Positions 28,275 through 37,782 of a stretch of DNA of 64,000 bases are shown piece by piece. The position numbers and the translations under genes were made by a program. Within the stretch, counting starts at the first letter, position 1; each line of letters starts with the position of its first letter. This stretch comes from an uncultured Bacteroidales bacterium (GTDB lineage: Bacteria; Bacteroidota; Bacteroidia; Bacteroidales; F082), in contig CAJOIS010000005.1 in NCBI GenBank assembly GCA_905234645.1, positions 57,966-121,965 on the forward strand. Reading direction: 5' to 3'. The notes beneath the pieces were generated by a model. It was not told the origin of the DNA. It ran no database searches and was given only the letters and a program-made list of their open reading frames with translations.

Positions 28275-29210
28275 TTGGACTTCTCAATCGATAGGAACCG
28301 ACTGACCCAGTTCGGCAGCCTAGAGTTCTTGGCACGTCAAATTGTGGAGGGATTCATCACTGGTTTACACAAGAGTCCCTTCCACGGTTTTTCTGTTGAG
28401 TTTGCCGAACACCGCCTCTATAACACAGGCGAGCCGATTCGTCATATCGACTGGAAACTCTATGGCCGCACGGAAAAGCTCTTCGTGAAACGCTATGAGG
28501 AGGAAACCAACCTACGCTGCCAACTCGTCATCGACAATAGTTCGAGCATGTGCTTCCCCGTGAGGCAGAAGATCGACTTCGAGCATCCCAACAAACTGTT
28601 TTTCTCGGTCTACGCCGCTGCATCGCTGATGGAGCTGATGCGCCGCCAACGCGATGCCGTAGGACTGGATTTGTTTGATGAAAGCATCACTTTCCATGAG
28701 CAAGCCAAATCATCGGTCGTACACAACAAACTCATCTACAGCGAGCTGGAGAAACTGATCGACGCCTACGACAAGAACAATCGTAAGACCACTTCAACGC
28801 CGCAGTGCTTGCATCAAATCGCAGAGATGACGCATCGTCGCAGCCTTGTGGTCATATTCACCGACATGCTGGATGGCCTCGACGACTACCAGCCGATGTT
28901 TGAGGCGTTAGAACACTTGAAATACAACAAACATGAGGTTATCCTTTTCCATGTCTATGATGGCGAACTGGAGCAAAACCTCGATTTTGAAAACCGCCCA
29001 TACCGTTTCGTCGATTTGGAAACGGGCGACACCTTGAAACTCAATCCCGTTGAGGTGCAGGAGACCTACAAGAAAATCATGGCAGAACGCAAGGAGGCTT
29101 TGCTGCGCCACTGCTACCAATACCAAATCGACTACGTGGAAGCCGACATCAACAAGGACTACAACCAGGTTTTGACGAGCTATTTGATTAAGCGTTCTAA
29201 GTTACATTAA
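28275..29210 (+). CDS. DUF58 domain protein (von Willebrand-like fold)
   Basis: 311 residues. The N-terminal GLHKSPFHGFSVEFAEHRLYNTGEPIRHIDWKLYGRTEKL region is the DUF58 hallmark, followed by a vWA-like fold with DNSSSM as the metal-ion site and VIFTDMLDGLDD. In Bacteroidota these proteins usually accompany MoxR ATPases and vWA proteins of the BatA-E type in envelope stress tolerance; no MoxR gene is adjacent here. The only usable start is TTG at 28275: a TAA stop lies 13 bases upstream in frame and no ATG precedes the conserved N-terminus. This codon sits at the edge of the filler. Confidence 0.88.
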   Translation: MDFSIDRNRLTQFGSLEFLARQIVEGFITGLHKSPFHGFSVEFAEHRLYNTGEPIRHIDWKLYGRTEKLFVKRYEEETNLRCQLVIDNSSSMCFPVRQKIDFEHPNKLFFSVYAAASLMELMRRQRDAVGLDLFDESITFHEQAKSSVVHNKLIYSELEKLIDAYDKNNRKTTSTPQCLHQIAEMTHRRSLVVIFTDMLDGLDDYQPMFEALEHLKYNKHEVILFHVYDGELEQNLDFENRPYRFVDLETGDTLKLNPVEVQETYKKIMAERKEALLRHCYQYQIDYVEADINKDYNQVLTSYLIKRSKLH

Positions 29211-29232
29211 TACCAGAAGTTGAAGAAAGCAT

Positions 29233-29270
29233 AGATTCCATGCCTTCCCACATGCCTACGCTGGAATGAC
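29233..29270. repeat. Partial dispersed repeat GATTCCAT...CTACGCTGGAATGACA
   Basis: The segment CCTACGCTGGAATGACA and an opposing GATTCC resemble a degraded copy of the frequent intergenic palindrome TGTCATTCCGGCGTAGG..GGAATC. Function unknown. Confidence 0.4.
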
Positions 29271-29292
29271 ATGCTTTCATCATCTTCTTTTG

Positions 29293-29337
29293 AAACTAAA
29301 AAAAGTCCGAGAGCAAAGCTCCCGGACTTTTTAGTTT
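29293..29337. terminator. Bidirectional terminator
   Basis: AAACTAAAAAAAGTCCG / CGGACTTTTTAGTTT with GAGC/GCTC inner pairs, between the convergent DUF58 gene and the giant surface protein gene. Confidence 0.9.
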
Positions 29338-29358
29338 CCCCTTTCGGAGAAGAAATAC

Positions 29359-32300
29359 TTACCTAACAATTACTTTTATTGAAACCATATTCTGGTTATT
29401 TTGCAAGCTGATGATGTAGAGGCCCTTTGCCAGGTTGTGGCTGATACGCTGCGTACTGCCCGCATTGATCTGCTTCTGCATCATGGATTGACCAAGCACG
29501 TTGTAGACGGTCATCGTATAATGGGCATCGTCGCCGTTCTCAACAACAAACTCGTGGTTGGCGCTCCAGACCTTTACATTGGCTTCCACGACTTCTTCAA
29601 CGCCGTCATAGGTGAGGTCAATGAAGATAGGCTCGTCAAGGCCAGTGTTCGGGTTGACCGTGTTGGCCTCAGGATACCATTGGCCGTCCTCCACGTAATA
29701 CTCATTTACATAATAGCTGTCAATGTCAAGAATCCAGATGGCGTTGACACCGATCTCGTTGTCGTTGGGCAGAATGCCGCCGAACCAACCATCGTTACCA
29801 GCCACCAAATCCTTGTAGAAGTCAGCATACTGGTTGATGCTGCCGTAATCCACTCCCGTGGTCTCGATGCTCGTGGAGTAAAGCGGACGATCGTCTTCCT
29901 CGTTGGCCAGCAACATGGCGAAACTCATCGGGGCTTCTTCACTCTTGACATAGAAGGCAGAACCTGTGTATTCGTCTCTATCAGTACCGAAGTTAAGCAC
30001 CGTGGCATAATTCTCAGTGGTGAAGGTGTTGGCTACAGTAGTGCCATCCTGACCATCGTTGATACGAATGCGGAGATAAACGTGATTTCCCGGAGTGAAG
30101 CGGGCATTGGCAGTAGGTTCGTTCATGAACCATGCGAAACCAGTACCTTCTTCATCGGTAGTGAACTCACCATAGTTGCCTTCCGAAGCCAGACTCGGGC
30201 TGGTGCTACGGTAGAAGCCTTCCGGGTTGGCATAGATGACATTGCCGGCACCCGCGGTCTCAGGACCATCGTCGCTAACGACAAACTGGTTAGTGTAGCG
30301 ATAGGTGGTGCTTGGCTCGAGATTGAAGATATAGACAGCCGTGGCGACAGGCACGCGGTTGGTGTTCGAGCCATTGTTACCTTGGACGTACAACGGCAGG
30401 AAGTCCAAGATATAAGGTTCGTTCTCGCTGTGGACGATACCGGCAACACTGACTTCAGTGTATGCGTTGCCACCTTCATGGGTGATGGTACCTTCGTAGC
30501 TGCCAGCCTCAAGGTCTTCGACCAAACGGACATAAATAGTCACAGGTTGGTCGTCAAGTTCACCTTCAGCATACGCGATTTCAAGCGTCACATCATATTC
30601 TTCGTCATCCAATGAGATTTCGAAGCCTTCGCTAGCCGTCACCGTGACATTGCCTTCGCCTTCAATGTTGGCAGCAATCAACGTGTAGGATTGCGACTCG
30701 GAAGGACCTTCACCCTCCATGTAGTCGAGTCCACTAATAGTATTAGGTGTAGCCGTCAAGGTCGGGATAGGTGCGGCACCACCCGAAACGAGCATAATGT
30801 CGTCGACTTCCCAAGCGGCAGCGGCATCTTCCGTGCTGGTGTACTTGAAAGCAATGTAGCAGTTCGTGCCTTCAAAGCCTTCAAAGCTGATTTCTCCAGA
30901 TTCGATCCAGTTCCAGCTGCCAGACGACAATGCACATTCGATGGGTTCCCATGTTGCCGTTGTCGGATTTTCACCATCGTAGTCATTGGAGAAGAACACT
31001 TCAATGTCGGGTCCAGTGTAGTTGCGGGCAGTGACAAAGGTCAACACGGCATCAGGGTAGATGGTCAGGTCAAAGGCAGGCGAAATGAGCCAGTCTTCGT
31101 TCTCTCCCTGATTGTAGGCGTTCATGTATGCGTAGTGGTTGCCGCTATGCTCTGCAATGGTCCAATATGTGGTGTCGCCCAAAACACTGACCTCAGTCCA
31201 ACCGTGCCAGTCTTCTTCCCAGTCCTGGTTAAAGATGACAACGACGTCGTTATTGATGACGTATTCAGCGCTCACGACGGGGCTGTCATTGTAGCCATCC
31301 TTCTCGGCGTATGCCCAGATGGTCATGCTTTCGTCAACAGTAATGGCTCCTTCGTATTCATTCCATGGACCATTTTCTGAGTCGAGGCTGTAATAAATGG
31401 TGGCACCACTGGTTGTGCAGCTGATCGTGACATCCTGAGTCTCGTAATATGTACCCGCAACAGGATTGAAGGTCGGTGCCGCTACAGTAGGAGTGGGCGG
31501 CACTCCACCTTCACCTTGCATGAAGATATCCAAATAGTAGTTGTATTGGCCTGCTTGGTTGTTATTCATGTTGGAAGTGGAGTACGCGCCACAGGTGTAG
31601 GCTTCGTCGTAAAAGCGGACGGCGAAGGCACGATTGGTGGTGGTGGCATTGATGATGTTGAAGCCGAAGTATTCAGGAACCAATGAAGCCGTGTCGGAGA
31701 TGCCGCTGTTGACTGTCCAAACGGTCTTTTCGCCATTCATCACGAAGTTGGTGCCACTGCTGCCGTAGCCGATCATATCGCCATTAGCGTTGGTGAAAGT
31801 GTAGCCGTCGTCGGTGATGTCGACGGTCCAATAGAAGCTGTCTTCGTCAGCCAGGATTTCAGCGGCAACGATTTCGTCATCGCCGTCCATCTCACTGGTG
31901 AATTCGGTGGTGGCAGGCTTGCCGCCCGTCAAAGTGTTGGCGATGGCAAGGTAGGCATCCTCGGTATCGTTGTAACGTGCGGCAAGGATAACGCGGTTAC
32001 CGGCAACCAAGACACCTGCGTCGCTGATGCGAACATAGTTATCGCCGAGAACAGGCTGCTCTGTGACATTGCCGCTACAAGTCACTTCAATATCGTCGAT
32101 GTCATCACAGCTCACGGTAATAACTTCGTCGTTGTATTCACCAACTTCTAAGTCAGCTTTCAAGCGAACGTAAATGGTAGTCTCTTCGAGGGTGCCATTA
32201 TCGAGGCTCAGGGTGAGGGTGGTCTGTGCGATGAAGTCGTCGCCCGAGCCGAGGGAAATCTCATAATCCGTGGCTTCGGTGACGATGACGTTGGCACTCA

Positions 32301-35300
32301 AGTTGAGACCGCTGACAGTGAAGCTCTGCTCTGCCGACGGGCCTTCACCTTCGATGTAGGTGAAGCCATTCAGCGTCAGAGGCGTAACAGTGACAACAGG
32401 CTCTGAGGTCTGACCGACGAGCATGATATCGTCGACCTCCCAAGCGGCAGCAGCTTCATCAGTGCAGGTGTACTTGAATCCGATGTAGCATTCTGTTCCA
32501 CTGAAGCCACTCAAGTCGATGGTGCCAGACTCCGTCCAGTTCCAGCTTCCAGGGGACAGTGCACATTCTATGGGCTGCCATGTGGCTGTGGTCGGGTCTT
32601 CACCGTCATAGTCGTTGGAGAAATACACTTCAAGATCGTTGCCCGAGTAGTTCATAGCTGTCACAAAACTCAGCGTTGGGTTGTCGTAGGCGTTGAGGTC
32701 GAAGGCTGGCGAGATGCACCAGTCTTCGTTGGCATGGTTCGTTCCACCGCTGTAACCGTTCATCTTGGCATAGTGGTTGCCACTAGTTTGAGCAATACTC
32801 CATGTTTCGTCGCCTTCAACACTGACGAAGGTCCATCCGTTCATTTCGCCTTCCCAGTCTTGGTTGAAGATGGTAACAAAGCCCAGCTGGATGACATATG
32901 CTGCCTCGGCGACAGGGCTGTCGTTGTAGCCTTCCTTCTCTGCATAGGCCCAGAGGGTCATGCTCTCGCTGACAGTGATGGCGTTCTCATATTCAGTCCA
33001 TGGGCCGTTCTCCGATTCGGTGCTGAAGTAGATTGTGGCACCATTGGTGGCGCAGGCGATGCTCACGCTTTGCTCCTCAAAGTAGGTGCCGGCAGCAGGG
33101 GTAAAGACAGGCGATGCCACAGTAGGTGTGGGCGGCACTCCACCTTCGCCTTGCATAAAGATGTCAAGGAAGAAGTTGTACTCGCTGTTAGTTAGGTTGG
33201 TTGAGGTGGAGTAGGCACCGCAGATGTATGCCTCGTTGTAGTAACGGATGGCAAAGGCACGGGTGTTAGTCGTGGCATTGGCGATTAAGAGGCCGTTGTA
33301 TTCAGGAACCATGGAAGCGGTGTCAGCGACTCCACTTTCGATGGTCCAAACGGTCTTTTCACCGCTCATCACGAAGTTGGTGCCACTGCTCCCATAGCCA
33401 ATCATGTCACCATTGGCGTTGGTAAAGGTGTAGCCGTCGTCGGTAATGCCTACAGTCCAATAGAAGCTGTCTTCGTCAGCCGAGATTTCAGCGGGAACGA
33501 TTTCGTCATCGCCGTCCATCTCACTGGTGAATTCGGTAGTGGCAGGCTTGCCACTCGTCAAAGTGTTGGCGATGGCGAGGTAAGCATCCTCAGTCTCGTT
33601 GTAACGTGCAGCAAGGATAACGCGATTGCCGGCAGCCAAAGTGCCAGCATCGCTGATGCGAACGTAGTTGCCGCCAAGAACGGGTTGCTCTGTGACGCTG
33701 CCGCTGCATGTCACTTCAATGTCGTCGACGTCGGCACAACTGACGGTGATATCTTCGTTGTCATATTCACCGACCTCCAGGTTGGCTTTCAAGCGAACGT
33801 AAATGGTTGTCTCTTCAACGTTGCCTCCAGTGGCTGAAAGCGTAAGTGTGCTTTGTGCCACAAAGTCTTCGCCCGTTCCAAGGGAAATTTCATAATCCGT
33901 GGCTTCAGCAATGATAATGTTGTTGGTCAAGTTGAGACCGCTGACGGTGAAACTCTGCTCTGCAGACGGGCCATTGCCATCGATATAACTGAATCCAGTC
34001 AAGGTCAAAGGAGTGACAGTGACGACAGGATCCGTGGTTTGATTGGCGAGGACGATGTCATCCACTTCCCAAGCGGCAGCAGCCTCGTCGGTGCTGGTGT
34101 ACTTGAAGCCGATGTAGCAATTGTCACCGCTGAAGTCGCTCAGGTCGATGTCACCTGACTCAACCCAAGTGTAGTTACCTGTCGAAAGCTGGCAGGTCAA
34201 GGCGGTCCATGTGGCCACTGTCGGGTCTTCACCATCGTAGTCGTTGGAGAAAAACACTTCAAGGACGGGACCAGTGAACTTGGTAGCCGTGCGGAAGGTC
34301 AATACAGGATTGACGTAGTCACCCAAGTTGAAAGCGGGCGAGATGCACCAGTCTTCGTTGGCGCCGTGATTGTGGCCGTTGGCATTGGCGTAATGGTTGC
34401 CTTGGTATGTGCCCACAGTCCATGTCGCTTCGCCTTCAACGTCGACAAAGGTCCAACCATTCATTTCGCCTTCCCAATCTTGGTTGAAAATATTGACGAC
34501 TTCAGCTTGGATGGTATAAGTGGCCTCAGCAATGGTGCTGTCGTCATAGTCTTCCTTCATGGCAATGGCCTTGATGGTAGTGGTCTCGCTGATGGTCAAG
34601 GGTTCCTCGTAAACAGGGCTCTCTTCAGTCGGATTGGTGCCATCAAGGGTGTAGTGGATCGTAGCATCTTCGGTGGCACAAGCGATAGTCACGGTTTGTG
34701 CTTCAGAATAAGTGCCAGCGGCAGGGGTGAAGGTCGGAGTTTCCACGGTAAGTGGCGTCGGACCTTCGCCGGTGACAGTGCCAGATACAGAGACAAACAA
34801 GGTGTCAGCATCATCCGAAACGGCATAGATCTGTTCAGTGTATGTGCCAGGTAACAAATTGGCTTTCAGGCGCACATACACATTAAGGCCTGAGAAATTG
34901 CCAGGTCCATATACAGATGTCGGGTTCTCTGGAACGAACAGATTACCGCCTAACGTGGAGACTTCAAAACTCTCCGAAGGATAAATTTGGACAGGGCCAT
35001 TGAGCAAACTGCCACTCAACTCGAAGCTGACAAGCTCAGAAGGGCCACCGTCTTCATAATCATATGTCATGCCACTGAGAGTTATCGGGGTGGCAAACAG
35101 GGTAGGACGGTGGGTAAAATGCACGTCACTGGCATTGACGACACGCAATTGGACTGCATTATAGCAACCGACAATGCCAATCAATGTCACCCTGTCACCA
35201 TTGACCATACCTTCAACAACAGGAATGTGATAAATGTTAAGGGTGTTATCGTCTTGGACAAGGGCGGTATTTCCACTAGGGTTAATGTTGCGGATAATGG

Positions 35301-37596
35301 CATTTTGAATCTTCACGCGAGTAGCTTGCAATATATTGTCGCCGCTATAGTCTTCATTGATTTCGGCGATAGTCTTCGTGGCCAAAGGAAGAGTGTTGCC
35401 GTTGGAAATGATGGCAAATTCGTTGGCATTGCCGCCATTGATGCCGGTCAATTCGACGAGGCCGTTAAACTGGGCTCTTTTGCCGTAGGCGCGCACCATG
35501 TCGCCAATGACCAGTTCGGAAGGCACAGTGTTGCTGTTCAAATAAAGAACGATGCCAGCGGTTCCATCCTGCACATATACATTACGTGCGTCAATGAAGG
35601 TAACTACGCCTTCCACGCACGCATATTCATTAAGGTCAAGCGCACGGGCTGCGGCGATGGTAATAGGTTCGTAGATGGTATAAATTGCCGTAGCGATGGC
35701 GCTATTGGCATAGCCTGAGGCGGTAGCCATAGCCTTGATGGTCGTCGTGGCGCTCACCTCGATAGGTTCGCTATAGACAGCGCTGCTTTCTGTCGGATCA
35801 GTATCGTCAAGGGTGTAATAAATTGTGGCATCTTCGGTTGTGGTGCTGAGGGCAACACTCTGCGTTACAAGGTAGCTGCCAGCCGCAGGGGAGAAGGTGG
35901 GTGTTTCGGTAGTGGGTTGCTCGTTGACTACGCCACTCAAAGCGACACTTTGGCTCAAGTCGCCACAAGTGATACTAATATTACCTGTATGGTTGCCGAC
36001 GTTTAAGCCAGATTTCATTCTGACGTAAACGCTTTGTGAAACCGTACCATCAGTAGGAACGATTTCTACGCTAGCCGCATAACTGCCATTGGGATTGAAC
36101 GTGATTTCAAAGTCCTGCGGAGCCGTTACAACCACATTATCGCTTAGATCGGAACCAGTAATGGAGAAATTGTTGGGTTGCGAGGGACCGGCATTATAAG
36201 TATAGGAAAAGCTTTCAAGTTGAGTGGGAGTTACGGTAAGAGTTGGGTTGAGGATCAAATTCTCTTCTATGCTGCCTATCATGGTGTTGTAGTACTGGCT
36301 GGATGAGTTGCCAACATAATAACCTTTTACCACGACCTCTTGTCCGTTCAGTGAGGTGAAATCCGTGTTGAGAGGGAAAGAGATGCTGCCTTTGGCTGTA
36401 GTGGCACCTTCGATGTTGGTGATATTATAGTAGGTACCGCTCACTGAAAGCGTTCCGACATATTGGACGTAACTCGAAAGCTGTGTTGGAGTGTTAGAAG
36501 CCACTCTAGTATCCATCTCAGCACCGGTGATTACATTAGGCTCTTCCTCTACATAGTTGGAAGAAGTAGCTGTCGTGACGGTAGTGCTATTGTTGAACTC
36601 AAACACGCCACCGTAGGCAACCACACTGCCCGACAATTTGACCATGTCGCCGATGTTGTAGCTGGATTGTGAGTAGTTTTGGTTGTAATAATAAACATAG
36701 CCCGTACCGTCACCCACGATGAAGCCTCTGGCGCTCTTGGCGACGATGGTGCCTTGCACGGCATAGGTGCCGGCAGATGTGATTTCAGAGATGGTGTTGA
36801 CGATATTCGGATTGCCATGCTGCGTTACCGTGACGCTTTTTGTGACAGTCTGATTAGTGTTATATGTATAAGTCAGTGTAACGGAAGCGGTACGCTCTGT
36901 TGCCAGCGTGTTGGCGGAACAGGTGAAAGGTACCGTCGTGCCTACCGTGCCAAGGGTGAGCCAGTCGGATGTTGTTGAGGCCGAAACGACGCCTCCCGTA
37001 ACAGGATTGTTGATAGTGTATTCGATGGATTCTGAAATGACATCATAGTTTATGTTAATATTTTCGGCCGATATGGAAGGAATGTTGGTGCCACCATCCT
37101 CTTCTGAAGTCACACCAAATACCACAAAACGTTTTCCACTAGAAGCAGTAAAGGTAAGGTCGGTGTTCGCGGTTAAAGCGTTTGCAAAGGTAATGATTTT
37201 ATAATAATCTGTAGAACTAGGATCACCGTCGAAAGTAAAAGGTGAATTGTTCGAAATACCATTATTGGCAGTCAAGGCAATGCTTTCAGAATAACCTGTT
37301 GGAGTAACGGTCAAAGTAACACTTTCGTTTTTCCAACCAGCCAAGTGCATATGGAGATACTTGGTGCCAGAAGGAACTGTAACCACTACAGCACCAGCTT
37401 TGCTGCTAGTACCTGCTTTGATGCCATCGTATTGGTTCTCGTTAATGATTACCTTACAAGTAGAAGCACTTGTTCCTCCACTTGTAGAAAGTGTGACATT
37501 ACCCGTGTAGTCAGTCGAGTAATCACTTTGCGCCCGAAGGCTCATTCCTGTCAACAGTAGAAGTGCCGTCAACAAAAAAGTAAGTTTGTGTTTCAT
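29359..37596 (-). CDS. Giant T9SS-exported multidomain surface protein
   Basis: 2745 residues. Signal peptide to LRAQ (residues 1-22). In order: a beta-rich N-terminal domain; a BACON-like domain (about 170-260, ASTTSDWLTL); an OB-like segment (260-440); a module PTLTVTPTQLESFSY; a chitobiase-C-terminal type domain (about 562, YYTLDDTDPT); a second OB-like domain (about 645-850); then two full repeats and one partial repeat, each of chitobiase-type domain, choice-of-anchor J domain (FNQDWEGEMNGWTF, about 1032, 1572 and 2119) and VTPLTL module. The C-terminal ~75 residues (TMTVYNVLGQSMM, LAKGLYIISL) are a type A T9SS sorting signal. No catalytic site is recognised. It probably binds glycans or surfaces as an adhesin. 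It has its own promoter and a terminator. Confidence 0.85.
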   Translation of the reverse strand: MKHKLTFLLTALLLLTGMSLRAQSDYSTDYTGNVTLSTSGGTSASTCKVIINENQYDGIKAGTSSKAGAVVVTVPSGTKYLHMHLAGWKNESVTLTVTPTGYSESIALTANNGISNNSPFTFDGDPSSTDYYKIITFANALTANTDLTFTASSGKRFVVFGVTSEEDGGTNIPSISAENININYDVISESIEYTINNPVTGGVVSASTTSDWLTLGTVGTTVPFTCSANTLATERTASVTLTYTYNTNQTVTKSVTVTQHGNPNIVNTISEITSAGTYAVQGTIVAKSARGFIVGDGTGYVYYYNQNYSQSSYNIGDMVKLSGSVVAYGGVFEFNNSTTVTTATSSNYVEEEPNVITGAEMDTRVASNTPTQLSSYVQYVGTLSVSGTYYNITNIEGATTAKGSISFPLNTDFTSLNGQEVVVKGYYVGNSSSQYYNTMIGSIEENLILNPTLTVTPTQLESFSYTYNAGPSQPNNFSITGSDLSDNVVVTAPQDFEITFNPNGSYAASVEIVPTDGTVSQSVYVRMKSGLNVGNHTGNISITCGDLSQSVALSGVVNEQPTTETPTFSPAAGSYLVTQSVALSTTTEDATIYYTLDDTDPTESSAVYSEPIEVSATTTIKAMATASGYANSAIATAIYTIYEPITIAAARALDLNEYACVEGVVTFIDARNVYVQDGTAGIVLYLNSNTVPSELVIGDMVRAYGKRAQFNGLVELTGINGGNANEFAIISNGNTLPLATKTIAEINEDYSGDNILQATRVKIQNAIIRNINPSGNTALVQDDNTLNIYHIPVVEGMVNGDRVTLIGIVGCYNAVQLRVVNASDVHFTHRPTLFATPITLSGMTYDYEDGGPSELVSFELSGSLLNGPVQIYPSESFEVSTLGGNLFVPENPTSVYGPGNFSGLNVYVRLKANLLPGTYTEQIYAVSDDADTLFVSVSGTVTGEGPTPLTVETPTFTPAAGTYSEAQTVTIACATEDATIHYTLDGTNPTEESPVYEEPLTISETTTIKAIAMKEDYDDSTIAEATYTIQAEVVNIFNQDWEGEMNGWTFVDVEGEATWTVGTYQGNHYANANGHNHGANEDWCISPAFNLGDYVNPVLTFRTATKFTGPVLEVFFSNDYDGEDPTVATWTALTCQLSTGNYTWVESGDIDLSDFSGDNCYIGFKYTSTDEAAAAWEVDDIVLANQTTDPVVTVTPLTLTGFSYIDGNGPSAEQSFTVSGLNLTNNIIIAEATDYEISLGTGEDFVAQSTLTLSATGGNVEETTIYVRLKANLEVGEYDNEDITVSCADVDDIEVTCSGSVTEQPVLGGNYVRISDAGTLAAGNRVILAARYNETEDAYLAIANTLTSGKPATTEFTSEMDGDDEIVPAEISADEDSFYWTVGITDDGYTFTNANGDMIGYGSSGTNFVMSGEKTVWTIESGVADTASMVPEYNGLLIANATTNTRAFAIRYYNEAYICGAYSTSTNLTNSEYNFFLDIFMQGEGGVPPTPTVASPVFTPAAGTYFEEQSVSIACATNGATIYFSTESENGPWTEYENAITVSESMTLWAYAEKEGYNDSPVAEAAYVIQLGFVTIFNQDWEGEMNGWTFVSVEGDETWSIAQTSGNHYAKMNGYSGGTNHANEDWCISPAFDLNAYDNPTLSFVTAMNYSGNDLEVYFSNDYDGEDPTTATWQPIECALSPGSWNWTESGTIDLSGFSGTECYIGFKYTCTDEAAAAWEVDDIMLVGQTSEPVVTVTPLTLNGFTYIEGEGPSAEQSFTVSGLNLSANVIVTEATDYEISLGSGDDFIAQTTLTLSLDNGTLEETTIYVRLKADLEVGEYNDEVITVSCDDIDDIEVTCSGNVTEQPVLGDNYVRISDAGVLVAGNRVILAARYNDTEDAYLAIANTLTGGKPATTEFTSEMDGDDEIVAAEILADEDSFYWTVDITDDGYTFTNANGDMIGYGSSGTNFVMNGEKTVWTVNSGISDTASLVPEYFGFNIINATTTNRAFAVRFYDEAYTCGAYSTSNMNNNQAGQYNYYLDIFMQGEGGVPPTPTVAAPTFNPVAGTYYETQDVTISCTTSGATIYYSLDSENGPWNEYEGAITVDESMTIWAYAEKDGYNDSPVVSAEYVINNDVVVIFNQDWEEDWHGWTEVSVLGDTTYWTIAEHSGNHYAYMNAYNQGENEDWLISPAFDLTIYPDAVLTFVTARNYTGPDIEVFFSNDYDGENPTTATWEPIECALSSGSWNWIESGEISFEGFEGTNCYIAFKYTSTEDAAAAWEVDDIMLVSGGAAPIPTLTATPNTISGLDYMEGEGPSESQSYTLIAANIEGEGNVTVTASEGFEISLDDEEYDVTLEIAYAEGELDDQPVTIYVRLVEDLEAGSYEGTITHEGGNAYTEVSVAGIVHSENEPYILDFLPLYVQGNNGSNTNRVPVATAVYIFNLEPSTTYRYTNQFVVSDDGPETAGAGNVIYANPEGFYRSTSPSLASEGNYGEFTTDEEGTGFAWFMNEPTANARFTPGNHVYLRIRINDGQDGTTVANTFTTENYATVLNFGTDRDEYTGSAFYVKSEEAPMSFAMLLANEEDDRPLYSTSIETTGVDYGSINQYADFYKDLVAGNDGWFGGILPNDNEIGVNAIWILDIDSYYVNEYYVEDGQWYPEANTVNPNTGLDEPIFIDLTYDGVEEVVEANVKVWSANHEFVVENGDDAHYTMTVYNVLGQSMMQKQINAGSTQRISHNLAKGLYIISLQNNQNMVSIKVIVR
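31201..34750 (-). repeat. Long intragenic direct repeats (1620 and 1635 nt period)
   Basis: Within the giant gene, segments near 34441 and 32821 line up base for base at a spacing of exactly 1620 nt (540 codons). The third copy near 31201 is offset by 1635 nt (545 codons) and lacks the following YVRISDAG block. Long stretches of the first two copies are nearly identical in DNA, including synonymous positions, which suggests recent duplication or gene conversion. Confidence 0.85.
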
Positions 37597-37667
37597 AAGA
37601 AAGAGCGTTTAATTATTTGATATTTAATGATTTACAGCAATACTATTTTCGATAGGAAAATCGAATT

Positions 37668-37675
37668 CAAAGGTA
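37668..37675 (-). promoter_or_regulatory. Giant surface protein promoter, -7 box TACCTTTG
   Basis: Minus-strand TACCTTTG fits TAnnTTTG, about 70 bases before the start; no clear -33. Confidence 0.5.
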
Positions 37676-37711
37676 AGTAAATGTCGGTGACGAAAAACGT
37701 TGAAACTCAAT

Positions 37712-37761
37712 TAGTTTTCAACATGGTTTTCAACATAGTTGTCAACAATTATTGTTGATAA
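37712..37761. repeat. Three 12-bp tandem repeats plus inverted copy (TTTTCAACA-like)
   Basis: TTTTCAACA at 37715, TTTTCAACA at 37727 and TTGTCAACA at 37739 lie at an exact 12-base period. TTATCAACA follows on the minus strand at 37753-37761, forming the inverted pair TCAACAA-TTA-TTGTTGA with the third. The 9-mers resemble DnaA boxes (TTATCCACA) with one to three differences. The surrounding 186-base gap has no gene. Confidence 0.6.
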
Positions 37762-37782
37762 CTCTAAAGGCAAAAGATTCAA

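Noticed and set aside
29401..30615. 404-codon open frame on the plus strand, with others at 34987-35718 and 30691-31380
   Set aside because: Antisense to the repetitive giant gene; its codon bias keeps the opposite strand open. No family motifs.
31201..34750. Regular repeats considered as a CRISPR or phage-related array
   Set aside because: The period of 1620 nt lies in a continuous coding frame; these are protein domain repeats.
37712..37747. 12-bp tandem repeats considered as a CRISPR remnant
   Set aside because: Repeats are contiguous without spacers and far too short.
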